Shown here: positions 18,147-26,936 of the stretch, one piece after another | How the letters are laid out: every line of letters starts with the position of its first letter | Numbering within the stretch: position 1 is the first letter of the stretch | From: Apopatocola sp963618015 | GTDB lineage: Bacteria; Bacillota; Clostridia; Oscillospirales; Oscillospiraceae | Direction: 5' to 3' | Length of the DNA: 64,000 nucleotides | NCBI GenBank assembly: GCA_963618015.1 | Contig: CAVEQS010000001.1 | Span: 62,001 to 126,000, forward strand | Made by a program: the position numbers and the translations under genes | Notes under the pieces: generated by a model | Seen by the model: the letters and a program-made list of their open reading frames with translations, nothing else | Told to the model about the DNA's origin: nothing | The model's database searches: none

Positions 18147-18209
18147 AGAAGGAGCAAACACCGTTCCGTTTCCGCCAAACGGCGAAAACTGCACTATGTT
18201 AGCTCCTTC
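18147..18209 (+). terminator. possible hairpin after tRNA-Leu
   Basis: AGAAGGAGC (18147-18155) can pair with GCTCCTTCT (18201-18209) around an inner GTTT-CGCC/GGCG-AAAC hairpin, with a pyrimidine-rich stretch after it. It may end the tRNA transcript. Confidence 0.35.
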
Positions 18210-18270
18210 TTCCTTTCCAAATCGAACCCGCTCCGCTGGGCTTCGATTATGTATTGCAAAGGGGTTGGCA

Positions 18271-18720
18271 ATGACGAATCTGTCAATAAAAAAACTGAAC
18301 CGAGACGAAACGCTAATCGCATTAAATCTCGTTTGGAATGTATTTCTGGAATACGAAGCCCCGGACTATACGTCGGAAGGCATAGAGACATTTTATAAAA
18401 GCATCCATGAGGAGAACTATCTTTCCATGCTGTCCGTATATGGCGCATTTATAGGGGAAGAACTGGTAGGCGTGATCGCAACAAGGAACGGTGGGAAGCA
18501 TATTGCATTATTCTTTGTGGAGGGAAAATATCATCGTCAGGGCATCGGGAAACAGTTGTTCCAGGCGGTGCAAAAGGAAGAAATGACGGTAAATTCATCG
18601 CTGTATGCCGTGCCAATATATCACAGGCTTGGTTTCAAAGATACTGGCACAGAACAGGCGGTAAACGGCGTGCGATTTATCCCAATGGAATTACGGAGGT
18701 GTCATCCTTGCAACGGGTAA
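18271..18720 (+). CDS. GNAT-family N-acetyltransferase
   Basis: The 149-residue protein has the GNAT fold: SIKKLNRDETLIALNLVWNVFLEYEAPDY at the start, the beta-strand IALFFVEGKYHRQGIGKQLF with the acetyl-CoA loop RQGIGK, and the C-terminal SLYAVPIYHRLGFKDTG. GGGGTTGGCA precedes the ATG at 18271; longer readings run through the tRNA. The gene is clearly richer in A+T than its neighbours, suggesting recent acquisition beside the tRNA. The substrate is unknown. Its last 13 bases overlap the next gene. Confidence 0.82.
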   Translation: MTNLSIKKLNRDETLIALNLVWNVFLEYEAPDYTSEGIETFYKSIHEENYLSMLSVYGAFIGEELVGVIATRNGGKHIALFFVEGKYHRQGIGKQLFQAVQKEEMTVNSSLYAVPIYHRLGFKDTGTEQAVNGVRFIPMELRRCHPCNG

Positions 18721-19472
18721 GGCAGCTTGGACGTTATCCAAAGATCATCCTTCTTATTTTGGCCGTTATGATACTGGCTTTTACGATCGTCTACCCGATC
18801 GTCACGGCACGCGTGGGCTTTCGCTATGAGGATGCCATCCTTGCGCCATCGGAGGAAAACGGCGCCACCATGTATTCCGGGAAAATCCGCGGGACTGCGG
18901 CGGTTTTCACCGTGTACGCGGACAAAACCGTGGTCTTTCAGTACGGCGGCACCGTCTACGGCCCATACACGGCAAAAGAGGATCCGACCGCCATTCCGAA
19001 GGACACCGGTTCGCTCACACCGATGACCGGCATTGAGCTGCGCTGCGGGGACAAAATTGTATTCCGCGGCGGTGTGGAAAAAAGCGGCGACTGGCGCTTT
19101 CTGTACAACGAGGACGGAAGCTTCGAAAGCATCCGCATTACCGCAACGATGAGCGACGGTACCGTTGTAGACAGCGACGGGAACATAATCGATCCGATGG
19201 AGCCCTCCGTCTCGACGATTCTTGACCTGATGGACGGTCCCGCGTTGACGCACAAGGGTGCATGGATCGGCTGGTTCGGCGGCGTGCTGATCTGCATTTT
19301 GGGTATCGTTTGTATTTTGTTTGCCGACGAGCTGTTCCGCTGGAACGCCTCGTTCCTCGTCCGCAACGCCGGCGAGGCCGAGCCGTCCGACTGGGAGATT
19401 GCCAGCCGGTACATCACATGGACTGCACTGCCGGTCATAGCTCTGGTGGTCTTCATTCTCGGACTTAGATAA
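18708..19472 (+). CDS. membrane protein of unknown function, TTG start
   Basis: The 254-residue protein has an N-terminal membrane helix (IILLILAVMILAFTIVYPIVTARVG), an extracytoplasmic beta-rich region of about 140 residues, then two C-terminal helices (GWFGGVLICILGIVCILFADELF and TALPVIALVVFILGL). GGAGGTG stands six bases before a TTG at 18708, which I take as the start; a GTG at 18699 overlaps that site. It overlaps the acetyltransferase gene, so the two are coexpressed. No family is recognised. Confidence 0.7.
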   Translation: MQRVRQLGRYPKIILLILAVMILAFTIVYPIVTARVGFRYEDAILAPSEENGATMYSGKIRGTAAVFTVYADKTVVFQYGGTVYGPYTAKEDPTAIPKDTGSLTPMTGIELRCGDKIVFRGGVEKSGDWRFLYNEDGSFESIRITATMSDGTVVDSDGNIIDPMEPSVSTILDLMDGPALTHKGAWIGWFGGVLICILGIVCILFADELFRWNASFLVRNAGEAEPSDWEIASRYITWTALPVIALVVFILGLR

Positions 19473-19488
19473 ACTACATACATACGCA

Positions 19489-19519
19489 AGCAGCCCGGAC
19501 ACGAATTGTCCGGGCTGCT
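19489..19519. terminator. terminator between convergent genes
   Basis: AGCAGCCCGGACA (19489-19501) pairs perfectly with TGTCCGGGCTGCT (19507-19519); T runs are short on both sides. Confidence 0.65.
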
Positions 19520-19542
19520 ATGCGTTAAGGTGTCCAATAATC

Positions 19543-20067
19543 TTACCGCCCGGCGCTGCGCCACTCCTCGCGCGTGATGGCGTAGACGGCAGTTGTTTCG
19601 CCCTCGGCGTCGGTAAACTCCGTCAGAAAGTGCATATCGTTCGCCCGGGCCGTGGCGGACGAGGCCGCGTTCTCCTTTTTCATATAGGAATACACCGTCC
19701 CGAACGGCGTATTCCGAAACGCCCAGTCCAGCACAGCGCGCGAGGCTTCCTTCGCATAGCCGCGGCGCTGGTACGTCTTGGCGATATGATAGCCGATCTC
19801 CGGCAATATGGTGCCGTTGATGTTCTGCATCGTCAGCCCACAATCCCCGATCATCGCACCGCTCTCTTTCCGACACACCGCCCACAGGCCAAATCCAAAG
19901 ACCCGGTAGCGCTCCTGATTTTTGATAATCCAGTTTCTCACCCGCGCGGCGTCGAACGTATACGGATAATGCTCCATGATGTCCGAGTCGCCAAGGACGG
20001 TATAGAGTGCATCGAAGTCCGCCTCCGTCATCTCGCGCAGAAAAAGCCGCTCCGTTTCGATTTTCAT
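19543..20067 (-). CDS. GNAT acetyltransferase, RimJ/RimL type
   Basis: The 174-residue protein starts with the Acetyltransf_3 signature (IETERLFLREMTEADFDALYTVLGDSDIMEHYPY). It has IGYHIAKTYQRRGYAKEASRAVLDWAF, where QRRGYA is the acetyl-CoA pyrophosphate loop. The usual C-terminal segment, with an N-x-x-S pattern and a late F-x-K-E motif, is altered (ENAASSATARANDM). It may acetylate an amine on a small molecule or a protein N-terminus. It is a single gene. Confidence 0.84.
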   Translation of the reverse strand: MKIETERLFLREMTEADFDALYTVLGDSDIMEHYPYTFDAARVRNWIIKNQERYRVFGFGLWAVCRKESGAMIGDCGLTMQNINGTILPEIGYHIAKTYQRRGYAKEASRAVLDWAFRNTPFGTVYSYMKKENAASSATARANDMHFLTEFTDAEGETTAVYAITREEWRSAGR

Positions 20068-20162
20068 GATCCTATCCCCCTATGACCGGATGGATGATAT
20101 CAATCTACCACACCGGAGACACGGATTCAAGAACTGCTGCGAGCACCGTCAGTTTCGTTATC

Positions 20163-21056
20163 TCACCAAGCATCGCAAGTCTCGTCTTCCTCATCATGTT
20201 CATCATCAAAAACTGATGCGGAGTGTCGCGGAGGATCAAGCGTAAGCATGCCGGTGGTTTTTCCGTTAAGTGCGTGGGCAAGGAGAACTTCGTTTGCGAC
20301 AGCAGCAAAGTATCTGTTTTGCATGTACTCTTCTCCATAGTTTTCCTTGATGAAGTCGAACAGATCACGCATCTGAAGCATAGCGGCAAATTCGTGCTTG
20401 CATGCACCCGCACAATAGCAGGAGCATGTCAGCGAACGGATCATGCCATCCGAAAACTCAAACTCCACGTCATACGGCTCGGCGCCCTCAACAAGCGCGT
20501 AGCCCTTTGTTCCGTCGAGACAAAGATACTGCACCCGGTTATCTGCATAGTACGAGCCCCCACGCTCCGCAACGGACGCAGAGATATTCATTCCATGCAA
20601 GTCGGCCAGCAGGAAGCCTCTCTCGTCAGAGCCGGACAAATATTCCGTATCCGGTTTCGGCGGAGCCTTGAACCATCCAACCACTTTCTCCCGCGGAAGT
20701 GCGGCACGGTCAAACGTTACAAAATGCGATCCCGCAAGATAAAACTGCCCGGAAACATTGGTATCTACCACAGCGATCACGCGCTTATAATCCGCCAGGT
20801 TGATGCGAAAGGTGTAATTCACCTCCACAACCCGTCCGCGCTTTCCTTCGAGTTTGCCGTCCACATACACTACATCGCCGCAATGGAGGTCAAAGCGATC
20901 GTTATAATAGGAAAGCGTCAAGTTTCTCTGCGGAAAATGCACACGAACCACCGACCGCCGCGGTGTCCGCTCTTCCGGGGCTGCCGGAGCTGATGCCGAT
21001 AGCGTAGCCTCCGTTGCTTCTTCCTCCGAAGCCGTAAAACCGATCTTGAATGTCAT
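20163..21056 (-). CDS. SWIM zinc-finger protein
   Basis: The 297-residue protein has a SWIM-type zinc site CSCYCAGACKHEFA (CxC then CxH) at about residues 213-226. The region before it resembles beta-rich segments found upstream of SWIM domains in SNF2-type helicases, but no helicase domain is present in this or neighbouring genes. The C-terminus is acidic (DDEHDEEDETCDAW). It probably binds DNA or protein. Base composition is less GC-rich than neighbours. The start follows GGAAAGGAAG. Confidence 0.75.
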   Translation of the reverse strand: MTFKIGFTASEEEATEATLSASAPAAPEERTPRRSVVRVHFPQRNLTLSYYNDRFDLHCGDVVYVDGKLEGKRGRVVEVNYTFRINLADYKRVIAVVDTNVSGQFYLAGSHFVTFDRAALPREKVVGWFKAPPKPDTEYLSGSDERGFLLADLHGMNISASVAERGGSYYADNRVQYLCLDGTKGYALVEGAEPYDVEFEFSDGMIRSLTCSCYCAGACKHEFAAMLQMRDLFDFIKENYGEEYMQNRYFAAVANEVLLAHALNGKTTGMLTLDPPRHSASVFDDEHDEEDETCDAW

Positions 21057-21145
21057 ACCGCTCTTCCTTTCCGGTTTGTATTTCTTTCTTCTGATGCCAA
21101 TACTATCGTTTCGAATGTCCCATAAAAAGGACTCTCATAAAATGT

Positions 21146-21182
21146 AAAATGTACTTGACATTTTGTTTTGCCGTGCTATACT
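21146..21182 (+). promoter_or_regulatory. promoter and operator of the XRE-ABC module
   Basis: TTGACA (21155-21160), 16 bp, TATACT (21177-21182). AAAATGT (21146-21152) and ACATTTT (21158-21164) form an inverted repeat covering the -35, a likely autorepression site for the XRE protein. Confidence 0.65.
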
Positions 21183-21227
21183 TCCGAATGTAAAGCAGGC
21201 TTTACTTTTTCACATTGAGGTGACCCG

Positions 21228-21431
21228 ATGAAAAATCGCATTGAGGAACGGCGCAAAGCACATGGCATGACGCAGCAGCAGCTTGCGGTGCTGCTCGGCG
21301 TTTCGCGCCAGACGATCATTTCGCTGGAGAGCGGAAAGTATAACCCCTCAATATTGCTGGCGCATAAGATCGCGCAGACGTTCGGCGTACACATTGAGGA
21401 CATTTTTCTGTTTGAGGAGGATGAAGCATGA
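21228..21431 (+). CDS. small XRE-family transcriptional regulator
   Basis: The 67-residue protein is a single HTH_3 domain (MTQQQLAVLLGVSRQTIISLESGKYNPSILLAHKIAQTFGV) of the YozG type. Such regulators are commonly cotranscribed with membrane proteins and ABC exporters, as here. GAGGTGACC precedes the ATG. Its stop overlaps the next start (ATGA). The inverted repeat over the -35 of its promoter suggests negative autoregulation. Confidence 0.9.
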   Translation: MKNRIEERRKAHGMTQQQLAVLLGVSRQTIISLESGKYNPSILLAHKIAQTFGVHIEDIFLFEEDEA

Positions 21432-21841
21432 AGCTCAGGGAGCAGAAGAAGCTTGGCATTTTGTATCTTGTACTTGGCGTTGTACTGTTTCTCGTCGGAC
21501 TGCTGACGGACGTATCGGAGAAAACGAACTGGCTTTCCTCGTTCGGCAGCGCCATCGCCGTGGTCGGCGCGGTGCGGCTGCTGCGCGTGTGCCGGCTCAC
21601 CCGCGATCCGGACAAAGCGACAGACTATGATGCTTCTTTGAAAGATGAGCGCACGGCATATGTGGCAAACAAGGCGCGATCTCTGGCGTTTTACATCTGC
21701 ATCTATGTGCAGCTCGCTGCGGCTCTGGCCGCGATACTGATCTTTAAACAAACGCTGGTTGGGCAGGTGCTCTGCGCGCTCACATGCGTGCAGTCGCTCG
21801 TCTACACCGGCTGCTTCTGGTACTACAACCGGAAGTACTGA
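21428..21841 (+). CDS. small integral membrane protein
   Basis: The 137-residue protein has four predicted helices (ILYLVLGVVLFLVGLLTD, FGSAIAVVGAVRLL, LAFYICIYVQLAAALAAILIF, VLCALTCVQSLVYTGCFWYY) and a charged cytoplasmic loop around residues 55-75. Translation is coupled to the XRE gene by an ATGA overlap. Similar proteins accompany small XRE regulators in Firmicutes; the role is unknown, perhaps sensing for the regulator or part of the exporter. Confidence 0.75.
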   Translation: MKLREQKKLGILYLVLGVVLFLVGLLTDVSEKTNWLSSFGSAIAVVGAVRLLRVCRLTRDPDKATDYDASLKDERTAYVANKARSLAFYICIYVQLAAALAAILIFKQTLVGQVLCALTCVQSLVYTGCFWYYNRKY

Positions 21842-21852
21842 AAGGAAAAATC

Positions 21853-22572
21853 ATGAACGCACTGGAAATTGAAAATCTTTCCAAATCCTTCGGCGGCTTT
21901 TCGCTGCAAAGCCTCTCTCTGTCCGTGCCGATGGGCTCGGCGCTCGGTCTCATCGGCGAAAACGGCGCGGGGAAATCCACGACGATCTCGCTGATCCTCG
22001 GTCAGCTTCAACGCGACGGCGGAAACATCCGCATTCTTGGACAGAACGCGGACGAAAACGCCGTCTCTCTCCGGGAGGACATTGGCGTTGTGTTTGACGA
22101 AAGCTGTTTCCCGGATGGGCTGAACGCCCGGCAGGTGGACAAAGTTGAGCGGTACATCTATAAAAACTGGGACAGCGGCGCATTTTATGAGCATGTCCGC
22201 CGCTTTGATCTGCCGGAAACGAAGCCGTTCAAGGAATACTCCCGCGGCATGAAAATGAAGCTGGCGCTCGCCGTGGCGCTCTCGCACAAGGCAACGCTCC
22301 TATTGCTCGACGAGGCGACCGGAGGACTGGACCCGCTCGCCCGCGATGAGCTGATCGGGGAGCTCTCGCGCTTCGTCGCCGACGGAGAGCACGCCATTCT
22401 GCTCTCCTCGCACATTGTGAGCGATATCGAAAAGCTCTGCGACCGTGTGGCATTTCTGCACAAGGGGCGGCTGATCCTCCAGGAGGAAAAGGAAGCGCTG
22501 CTCGCCGCACACCCCGGCCAGACGCTCGAAGAGATCATTCTGGACATGACGAGAAAGGAGCGCGCGGCATGA
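21853..22572 (+). CDS. ABC transporter ATPase (exporter type)
   Basis: The 239-residue protein has Walker A GENGAGKST, a signature variant YSRGMKMKLALAVAL in place of LSGGQ, Walker B LLLDEATGGLD and an H-loop ILLSSH. This is the pattern of ATPases working with small ABC-2 permeases (YtrB/BcrA type). AAGGAAAAATC precedes the ATG at 21853. Its end overlaps the permease start by four bases. The substrate may be an antimicrobial peptide or lipid (family-level inference). Confidence 0.88.
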   Translation: MNALEIENLSKSFGGFSLQSLSLSVPMGSALGLIGENGAGKSTTISLILGQLQRDGGNIRILGQNADENAVSLREDIGVVFDESCFPDGLNARQVDKVERYIYKNWDSGAFYEHVRRFDLPETKPFKEYSRGMKMKLALAVALSHKATLLLLDEATGGLDPLARDELIGELSRFVADGEHAILLSSHIVSDIEKLCDRVAFLHKGRLILQEEKEALLAAHPGQTLEEIILDMTRKERAA

Positions 22573-23048
22573 AAATTCGAGGACTGCTGCTCAAAGACCT
22601 GTTCGAGCTGTGGGCGCAATGCCGGGTGCAGCTCGTGCTGACCGGCGTATATCTGCTTTTGCCGCTCTTTATTCCGGGCATCGGCCTCTTTGCGAGTGTC
22701 GGCATGATGCTGCTTGCCATGATGCCGGTCTACGCGCTCGGCTATGACGAGCGCTGCCGGTGGGAACGGTATGCGCTCGCCATGCCGGTACGGAAAAGCG
22801 ATCTTTTCTGGAGCCGGTTTCTCCTCGGCGTGATCGCCATTGCGCTTGGAACCGTGATACAGGTGCTCGTTGCGCTGCTCGCCGGGCGGAGCGATCTTCT
22901 CTCCCCGCTTGCCATAACTGCCCCGGCGGCTGTCGCCTACCTTCTCATCACGCTGCCGCTGATGATGAAGCTCGGCGTGGAAAAGGGACGGTTTCTTCTC
23001 CTTATATTGACGGTGGGATTCATGCTGCTGTCCGGGCTTTTCACATAA
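22569..23048 (+). CDS. short ABC-2 type permease
   Basis: The 159-residue protein has the ABC2_membrane_5 start (LLLKDLFELWAQCRVQLVL) and about five helices, with the typical cytoplasmic ALGYDERCRWERYALAMPVRKSDLFWSRF segment near residues 57-84. Family members are usually near 200-220 residues, so the C-terminal one or two helices look missing; it ends at LTVGFMLLSGLFT with a clean stop. Either it is a short variant or it lost its end by deletion before the cardiolipin synthase promoter. Confidence 0.8.
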   Translation: MKIRGLLLKDLFELWAQCRVQLVLTGVYLLLPLFIPGIGLFASVGMMLLAMMPVYALGYDERCRWERYALAMPVRKSDLFWSRFLLGVIAIALGTVIQVLVALLAGRSDLLSPLAITAPAAVAYLLITLPLMMKLGVEKGRFLLLILTVGFMLLSGLFT

Positions 23049-23069
23049 GACAAACGAGCGCATCTGTTG

Positions 23070-23098
23070 TTGAATTTTTCGTTTCCTTCCTGTATGAT
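23070..23098 (+). promoter_or_regulatory. promoter of cardiolipin synthase gene
   Basis: TTGAAT (23070-23075), 17 bp, TATGAT (23093-23098). Confidence 0.65.
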
Positions 23099-23133
23099 GG
23101 CGGCAGAAAAACTTTCGTTTTGCGGAGAGACCC

Positions 23134-24666
23134 ATGAAGAACTTTTTCAAAGTCGTTTTTTCCCGCGCGGTGTTTACCGGCGCGTTCATCGCGCTGCAAT
23201 TTGCCGCCATCTATTTTGCCATCACCCGGTTCAACGAACACTTTGCGCTCTTTTACGGCATTTGCCTCGTGCTCTCCGCCGTTGTTGTCGTCTATCTCGT
23301 CAGCCGTGACAGCAACCCCGCGTATAAGATCGCGTGGATCATCCCGATCCTCGCGCTGCCGGTGTTCGGCGTTCTGCTTTATCTTGTGTTCGGGAAAAAC
23401 CAGCTCACGCCGAAGGAAAAGGCGCGGATGTCGTCGGTGGCGGAGCAGTATGAAAAGGCAATGCGCAGCGTTCCGGCGGCGCAGCCGGCGCTGCCCGATC
23501 ACACGGATGCCAAGCGCGTTTCCGACTATCTCTATCGCATTGCGGACGCGCCGGTATTTACGCACACAGAGGCAACGTATCTTCCCGTCGGTGAGGCGTA
23601 TCTGGAAGCGCTTCTGGCGGAGCTTGAAAAAGCGGAAAAGTTCATCTTCATGGAATACTACATCATCGCACCCGGACAGATGTGGGACGCGATCCACGAG
23701 GTTCTGCGCCGCAAGGCGGAGAGCGGCGTGGATGTGCGCGTGATGTACGACGATTTCGGCTGTATGTACAAGCTGCCGGAGGGATACGAGGACACACTCG
23801 AAGCCGAAGGCATCCGCTGCTGCGTTTTTAACCGGTTTATCCCCGTTCTCTCGTCGCGCTTCAATAACCGCGACCACCGAAAGATCTGCGTGATCGACGG
23901 GAATGTCGGCTTCACGGGCGGCATCAACTTTTCCGATGCCTACATCAACGTGGTGCAGCGCTGCGGCCATTGGCTCGACGCGGGCGTGATGCTCCGCGGC
24001 GAGGGCGTGTATGCGCTCACCGCCATGTTCCTCTCCATGTGGGACTACACCCGCGGCGTGACGGAGGACTTCACGCGCTACGCGCCGGACGCGGCTCTTT
24101 GCGAGAGCATCACCGCGCCCGGCTGGGTGCAGCCGTTCGGCGATACACCGCTTGACAACGAGCCCGTCGGCGAAACGGTGTACATGCATCTTATCAACCG
24201 CGCCAAGGACTATGTTTACATCAACACCCCCTATCTCATTATCGATAATGAGATGATCACCGCGCTGACCGCCGCTGCCAAGTCCGGCGTGGATGTGCGC
24301 ATCATCACCCCCGCCGTCAGCGACAGCGCGCTCGTGCACGAAATGACGCGCTCCTACTATGAAACGCTCATTCTCGCGGGCGTGAAGATCTACGAATACA
24401 CGCCCGGCATGGTGCACGCCAAAACGTTCATCGCGGACGACCGCAGCGCTGTGGTCGGGACGATCAATCTCGATTACCGCAGCTTGTATCTCCACTTTGA
24501 GTGCGGCGTGTGGATGTACGAAACCAGCGCCATTGCCGATATGAAGGCGGAGTACCTTGCCGAGCTCGAAAAGAGCGAGCGGATCACCGAAGAGCGGTGT
24601 TTGCAGCAGCGCCGCGGACGGCGGCTTCTCCGCGCCGTGCTGCGCACGCTCGCGCCGCTGTTTTAA
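23134..24666 (+). CDS. cls: cardiolipin synthase
   Basis: The 510-residue protein has two N-terminal membrane helices (about 10-60, PLDc_N domain) and two phospholipase D HKD motifs, NNRDHRKICVIDGNVGFTGG near residue 250 and GMVHAKTFIADDRSAVVGTINLD near residue 427. It condenses phosphatidylglycerol to cardiolipin at the membrane. The length matches bacterial Cls. It has its own promoter and ends in a strong terminator, so it is a single-gene unit. Confidence 0.93.
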   Translation: MKNFFKVVFSRAVFTGAFIALQFAAIYFAITRFNEHFALFYGICLVLSAVVVVYLVSRDSNPAYKIAWIIPILALPVFGVLLYLVFGKNQLTPKEKARMSSVAEQYEKAMRSVPAAQPALPDHTDAKRVSDYLYRIADAPVFTHTEATYLPVGEAYLEALLAELEKAEKFIFMEYYIIAPGQMWDAIHEVLRRKAESGVDVRVMYDDFGCMYKLPEGYEDTLEAEGIRCCVFNRFIPVLSSRFNNRDHRKICVIDGNVGFTGGINFSDAYINVVQRCGHWLDAGVMLRGEGVYALTAMFLSMWDYTRGVTEDFTRYAPDAALCESITAPGWVQPFGDTPLDNEPVGETVYMHLINRAKDYVYINTPYLIIDNEMITALTAAAKSGVDVRIITPAVSDSALVHEMTRSYYETLILAGVKIYEYTPGMVHAKTFIADDRSAVVGTINLDYRSLYLHFECGVWMYETSAIADMKAEYLAELEKSERITEERCLQQRRGRRLLRAVLRTLAPLF

Positions 24667-24683
24667 AACGAATCGAATCCTTT

Positions 24684-24716
24684 ATCCGGCTTTCCGTTGG
24701 AAAGCCGGATTTTTTC
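24684..24716 (+). terminator. terminator of cls
   Basis: ATCCGGCTTTCC (24684-24695) pairs with 24699-24710 around GTT and is followed by six T (24710-24715). Confidence 0.9.
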
Positions 24717-24731
24717 CTGCAAAAATCGCTC

Positions 24732-24761
24732 TTGCAATGCGCCTCCCCGGTTTGGTATACT
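24732..24761 (+). promoter_or_regulatory. promoter of the DMT permease gene
   Basis: TTGCAA-like -35 (24732-24737), 18 bp, TATACT (24756-24761). Confidence 0.5.
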
Positions 24762-24803
24762 GACTTGTCCGAAAATAGAAACAGGAAAGGAATAAGCACT
24801 ATC

Positions 24804-25724
24804 ATGTGGTTTTGGTTTGCGCTCATCGCTCTTCTCTGCTGGAGCGGCTCCGATCTTTTTTCCAAGATCGGCTGTCAGGACAGCAGCGACAAATACAGCC
24901 ATCTCAAAATGGTCATGGCCGTCGGTCTCGTTATGGGGCTGCACGCCGCCTATGAGATCTTCATCGGGAAGGTCGGCATCACGTGGGATATCATTCTCAT
25001 GTATCTCCCCGTCTCGATGCTCTACATTCTCTCGATGGCCATCGGCTATGTGGGGCTCCGGTACATAGAGCTCTCCATCTCTTCCCCGATCTGCAACAGC
25101 TCCGGCGCGCTCGTGGCCGTGCTCACGCTCATCACCGTCGGCATCGGCGACGATCTGCCGCCGCTCGCGCTCGTGGCCGTGGCGCTTGTGTGCATCGGCG
25201 TCGTTGCGCTCGGCATCACGGAATCCAACGAGGACGAGGAACTGCGCCGCGCCCGGCAGGATGAGTCCAACCGGCATTACGCCAAAAGCTGGCTCGCCAT
25301 TGCGCTGCCGGTGATCTACTGTCTGCTCGACGCGCTCGGCACGTTTGCCGACAGCCGCGTGCTCGAAAAGCTCGGCGAGGAGCTGGCGGATGCCTGCAAC
25401 GTCGCCTATGAGCTCACGTTCCTCGTGATGGGCATCGTGTGCGCCATCTACGTTCTCGGAATCAAAAAGCAGCGCCTTATTCCCAAACAGGAGGGGCCGA
25501 AATATCTCGGCGCCGTGTGCGAGACGATCGGCCAGTTCTTCTACATTTACGCGCTGGCCGATACCGAGCACGTCGCCTTTGCCGCGCCGATCATTTCGTC
25601 CTACTGCGTGGCGAGCGTCATTTGGGGGCGCATCTTCCTCAAGGAAAAGCTCTCGAAAAAGCACTATGCCTGCATTGCGCTCGTCGTAGCGGGTATCGTG
25701 ATCATGGGAATCCTGGATATTTGA
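24804..25724 (+). CDS. DMT/EamA-family permease
   Basis: The 306-residue membrane protein has about ten helices in two EamA halves, split by a charged cytoplasmic loop (ESNEDEELRRARQDESNRHYAKSW, about 145-168). Half-ends carry the usual patterns: SSPICNSSGALVAVLTLI near residue 95 and APIISSYCVASVIWGRIFLKEKL near 265. DMT proteins export or import small metabolites; the substrate cannot be deduced. The ATG at 24804 gives the normal family length and follows AGGAAAGG at long spacing. Confidence 0.82.
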   Translation: MWFWFALIALLCWSGSDLFSKIGCQDSSDKYSHLKMVMAVGLVMGLHAAYEIFIGKVGITWDIILMYLPVSMLYILSMAIGYVGLRYIELSISSPICNSSGALVAVLTLITVGIGDDLPPLALVAVALVCIGVVALGITESNEDEELRRARQDESNRHYAKSWLAIALPVIYCLLDALGTFADSRVLEKLGEELADACNVAYELTFLVMGIVCAIYVLGIKKQRLIPKQEGPKYLGAVCETIGQFFYIYALADTEHVAFAAPIISSYCVASVIWGRIFLKEKLSKKHYACIALVVAGIVIMGILDI

Positions 25725-25746
25725 TAAATAACCCATCTTGAGAAAC

Positions 25747-25785
25747 AATGCCGGAACGAACTCGTTCCGGCATTGCTTTTTTGTG
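25747..25785 (+). terminator. terminator of the DMT permease gene
   Basis: AATGCCGGAACG pairs with CGTTCCGGCATT around AACT, followed by GCTTTTTT. Confidence 0.88.
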
Positions 25786-25796
25786 AAAAACGTCAG

Positions 25797-25824
25797 TTGC
25801 TTTGTCCATTTAAAGTGCTATAAT
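25797..25824 (+). promoter_or_regulatory. promoter of the TrpXYZ-type operon
   Basis: TTGCTT (25797-25802), 16 bp, TATAAT (25819-25824). Confidence 0.6.
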
Positions 25825-25875
25825 GCAAAGCATAAGAGAAAGGCAGCTTTGCCTTATATAAAGGAGCCAAACACC

Positions 25876-26877
25876 ATGAAAAAAGTACTTGTCATTCTCC
25901 TCGCGCTGGCGATGGTACTCTCTCTTGCCGCCTGCGGAAGCGCCCCGGCGGATACCCCGGCAGCTGAGGAGCCCACGACCGCCCCTGCTGCGGCAGAGGG
26001 TGAAGTTTATACCGTCGGCATCTGCCAGCTCGTGCAGCACGTTGCGCTCGACGCCGCCACGCAGGGCTTTAAGGACGCGCTGACCGAGGCGCTCGGCGAC
26101 AAGGTCGTCTTTGTGGAGCAGAACGCCGCCGGTGATATTCCCACCTGCTCGACGATCGTCAACGGCTTTGTTTCTGACGGCGTGGATCTGATCCTCGCGA
26201 ACGCCACCCCGGCGCTGCAGGCCGCCGTCGCCGCGACGGATTCCATCCCCATCCTCGGCACCTCCGTCACCGAATACGGCGTTGCGCTGGATATTGACGG
26301 TTTCTCCGGCACCGTGGGCGGCAACGTCTCCGGCACGTCCGATCTCGCCCCGCTCGACCAGCAGGCGGCGATGATCCTCGAGCTCTTCCCCGAAGCGAAG
26401 AACGTTGGCATTCTTTACTGCTCCGCCGAAGCCAACTCCGTCTACCAGTCTGACGTGGTGAAAGCCGAACTCGAAAAGGCCGGCGTCACCGTCACGGTGT
26501 ACACCTTTGCCGACTCCAACGACGTTGCCGCCGTGACCGCGACCGCGTGCGACGGGAACGATGTCCTCTACATCCCCACCGATAACACCGCCGCGAGCTG
26601 CACCGAGGCGATCAACAACGTGGCCGAGCCCGCCGGTGTGCCGATCATCGCCGGTGAAGAAGGCATCTGCTCCGGCTGCGGCGTTGCGACGCTCTCGATC
26701 AGCTACTACGATCTCGGCGTGACGACCGGCAAGATGGCCGCGAAGATTCTGACGGGTGAATCGAACATCTCCGAAATGCCCATCGAGTACTTCCCCGATC
26801 CCGTGAAGAAGTACAATCCCACGATCTGCGAGGCGCTTGGCGTCACGGTTCCGGAAGAGTACGTCGCGATCGGCTGA
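25876..26877 (+). CDS. ABC transporter substrate-binding lipoprotein, TrpX type
   Basis: The 333-residue lipoprotein (signal with LAACGS, Cys near residue 20) carries an ABC_sub_bind domain: VGICQLVQHVALDAATQGFKDAL near 45, NATPALQAAVAATDSIPILG, and IPTDNTAASCTEAINNVA. It is anchored outside and serves the permease and ATPase that follow. In streptococci the related TrpXYZ set carries tryptophan, but the family is wider, so the ligand is open. AAGGAG precedes the ATG. A small GCGGC/GCCGC hairpin (about 26899-26913) separates it from the permease gene. Confidence 0.85.
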   Translation: MKKVLVILLALAMVLSLAACGSAPADTPAAEEPTTAPAAAEGEVYTVGICQLVQHVALDAATQGFKDALTEALGDKVVFVEQNAAGDIPTCSTIVNGFVSDGVDLILANATPALQAAVAATDSIPILGTSVTEYGVALDIDGFSGTVGGNVSGTSDLAPLDQQAAMILELFPEAKNVGILYCSAEANSVYQSDVVKAELEKAGVTVTVYTFADSNDVAAVTATACDGNDVLYIPTDNTAASCTEAINNVAEPAGVPIIAGEEGICSGCGVATLSISYYDLGVTTGKMAAKILTGESNISEMPIEYFPDPVKKYNPTICEALGVTVPEEYVAIG

Positions 26878-26936
26878 GCTCCGGCAACACGAATCCAGCG
26901 GCTGACTGCCGCGAAACATAAAGGACGGACAAAACC

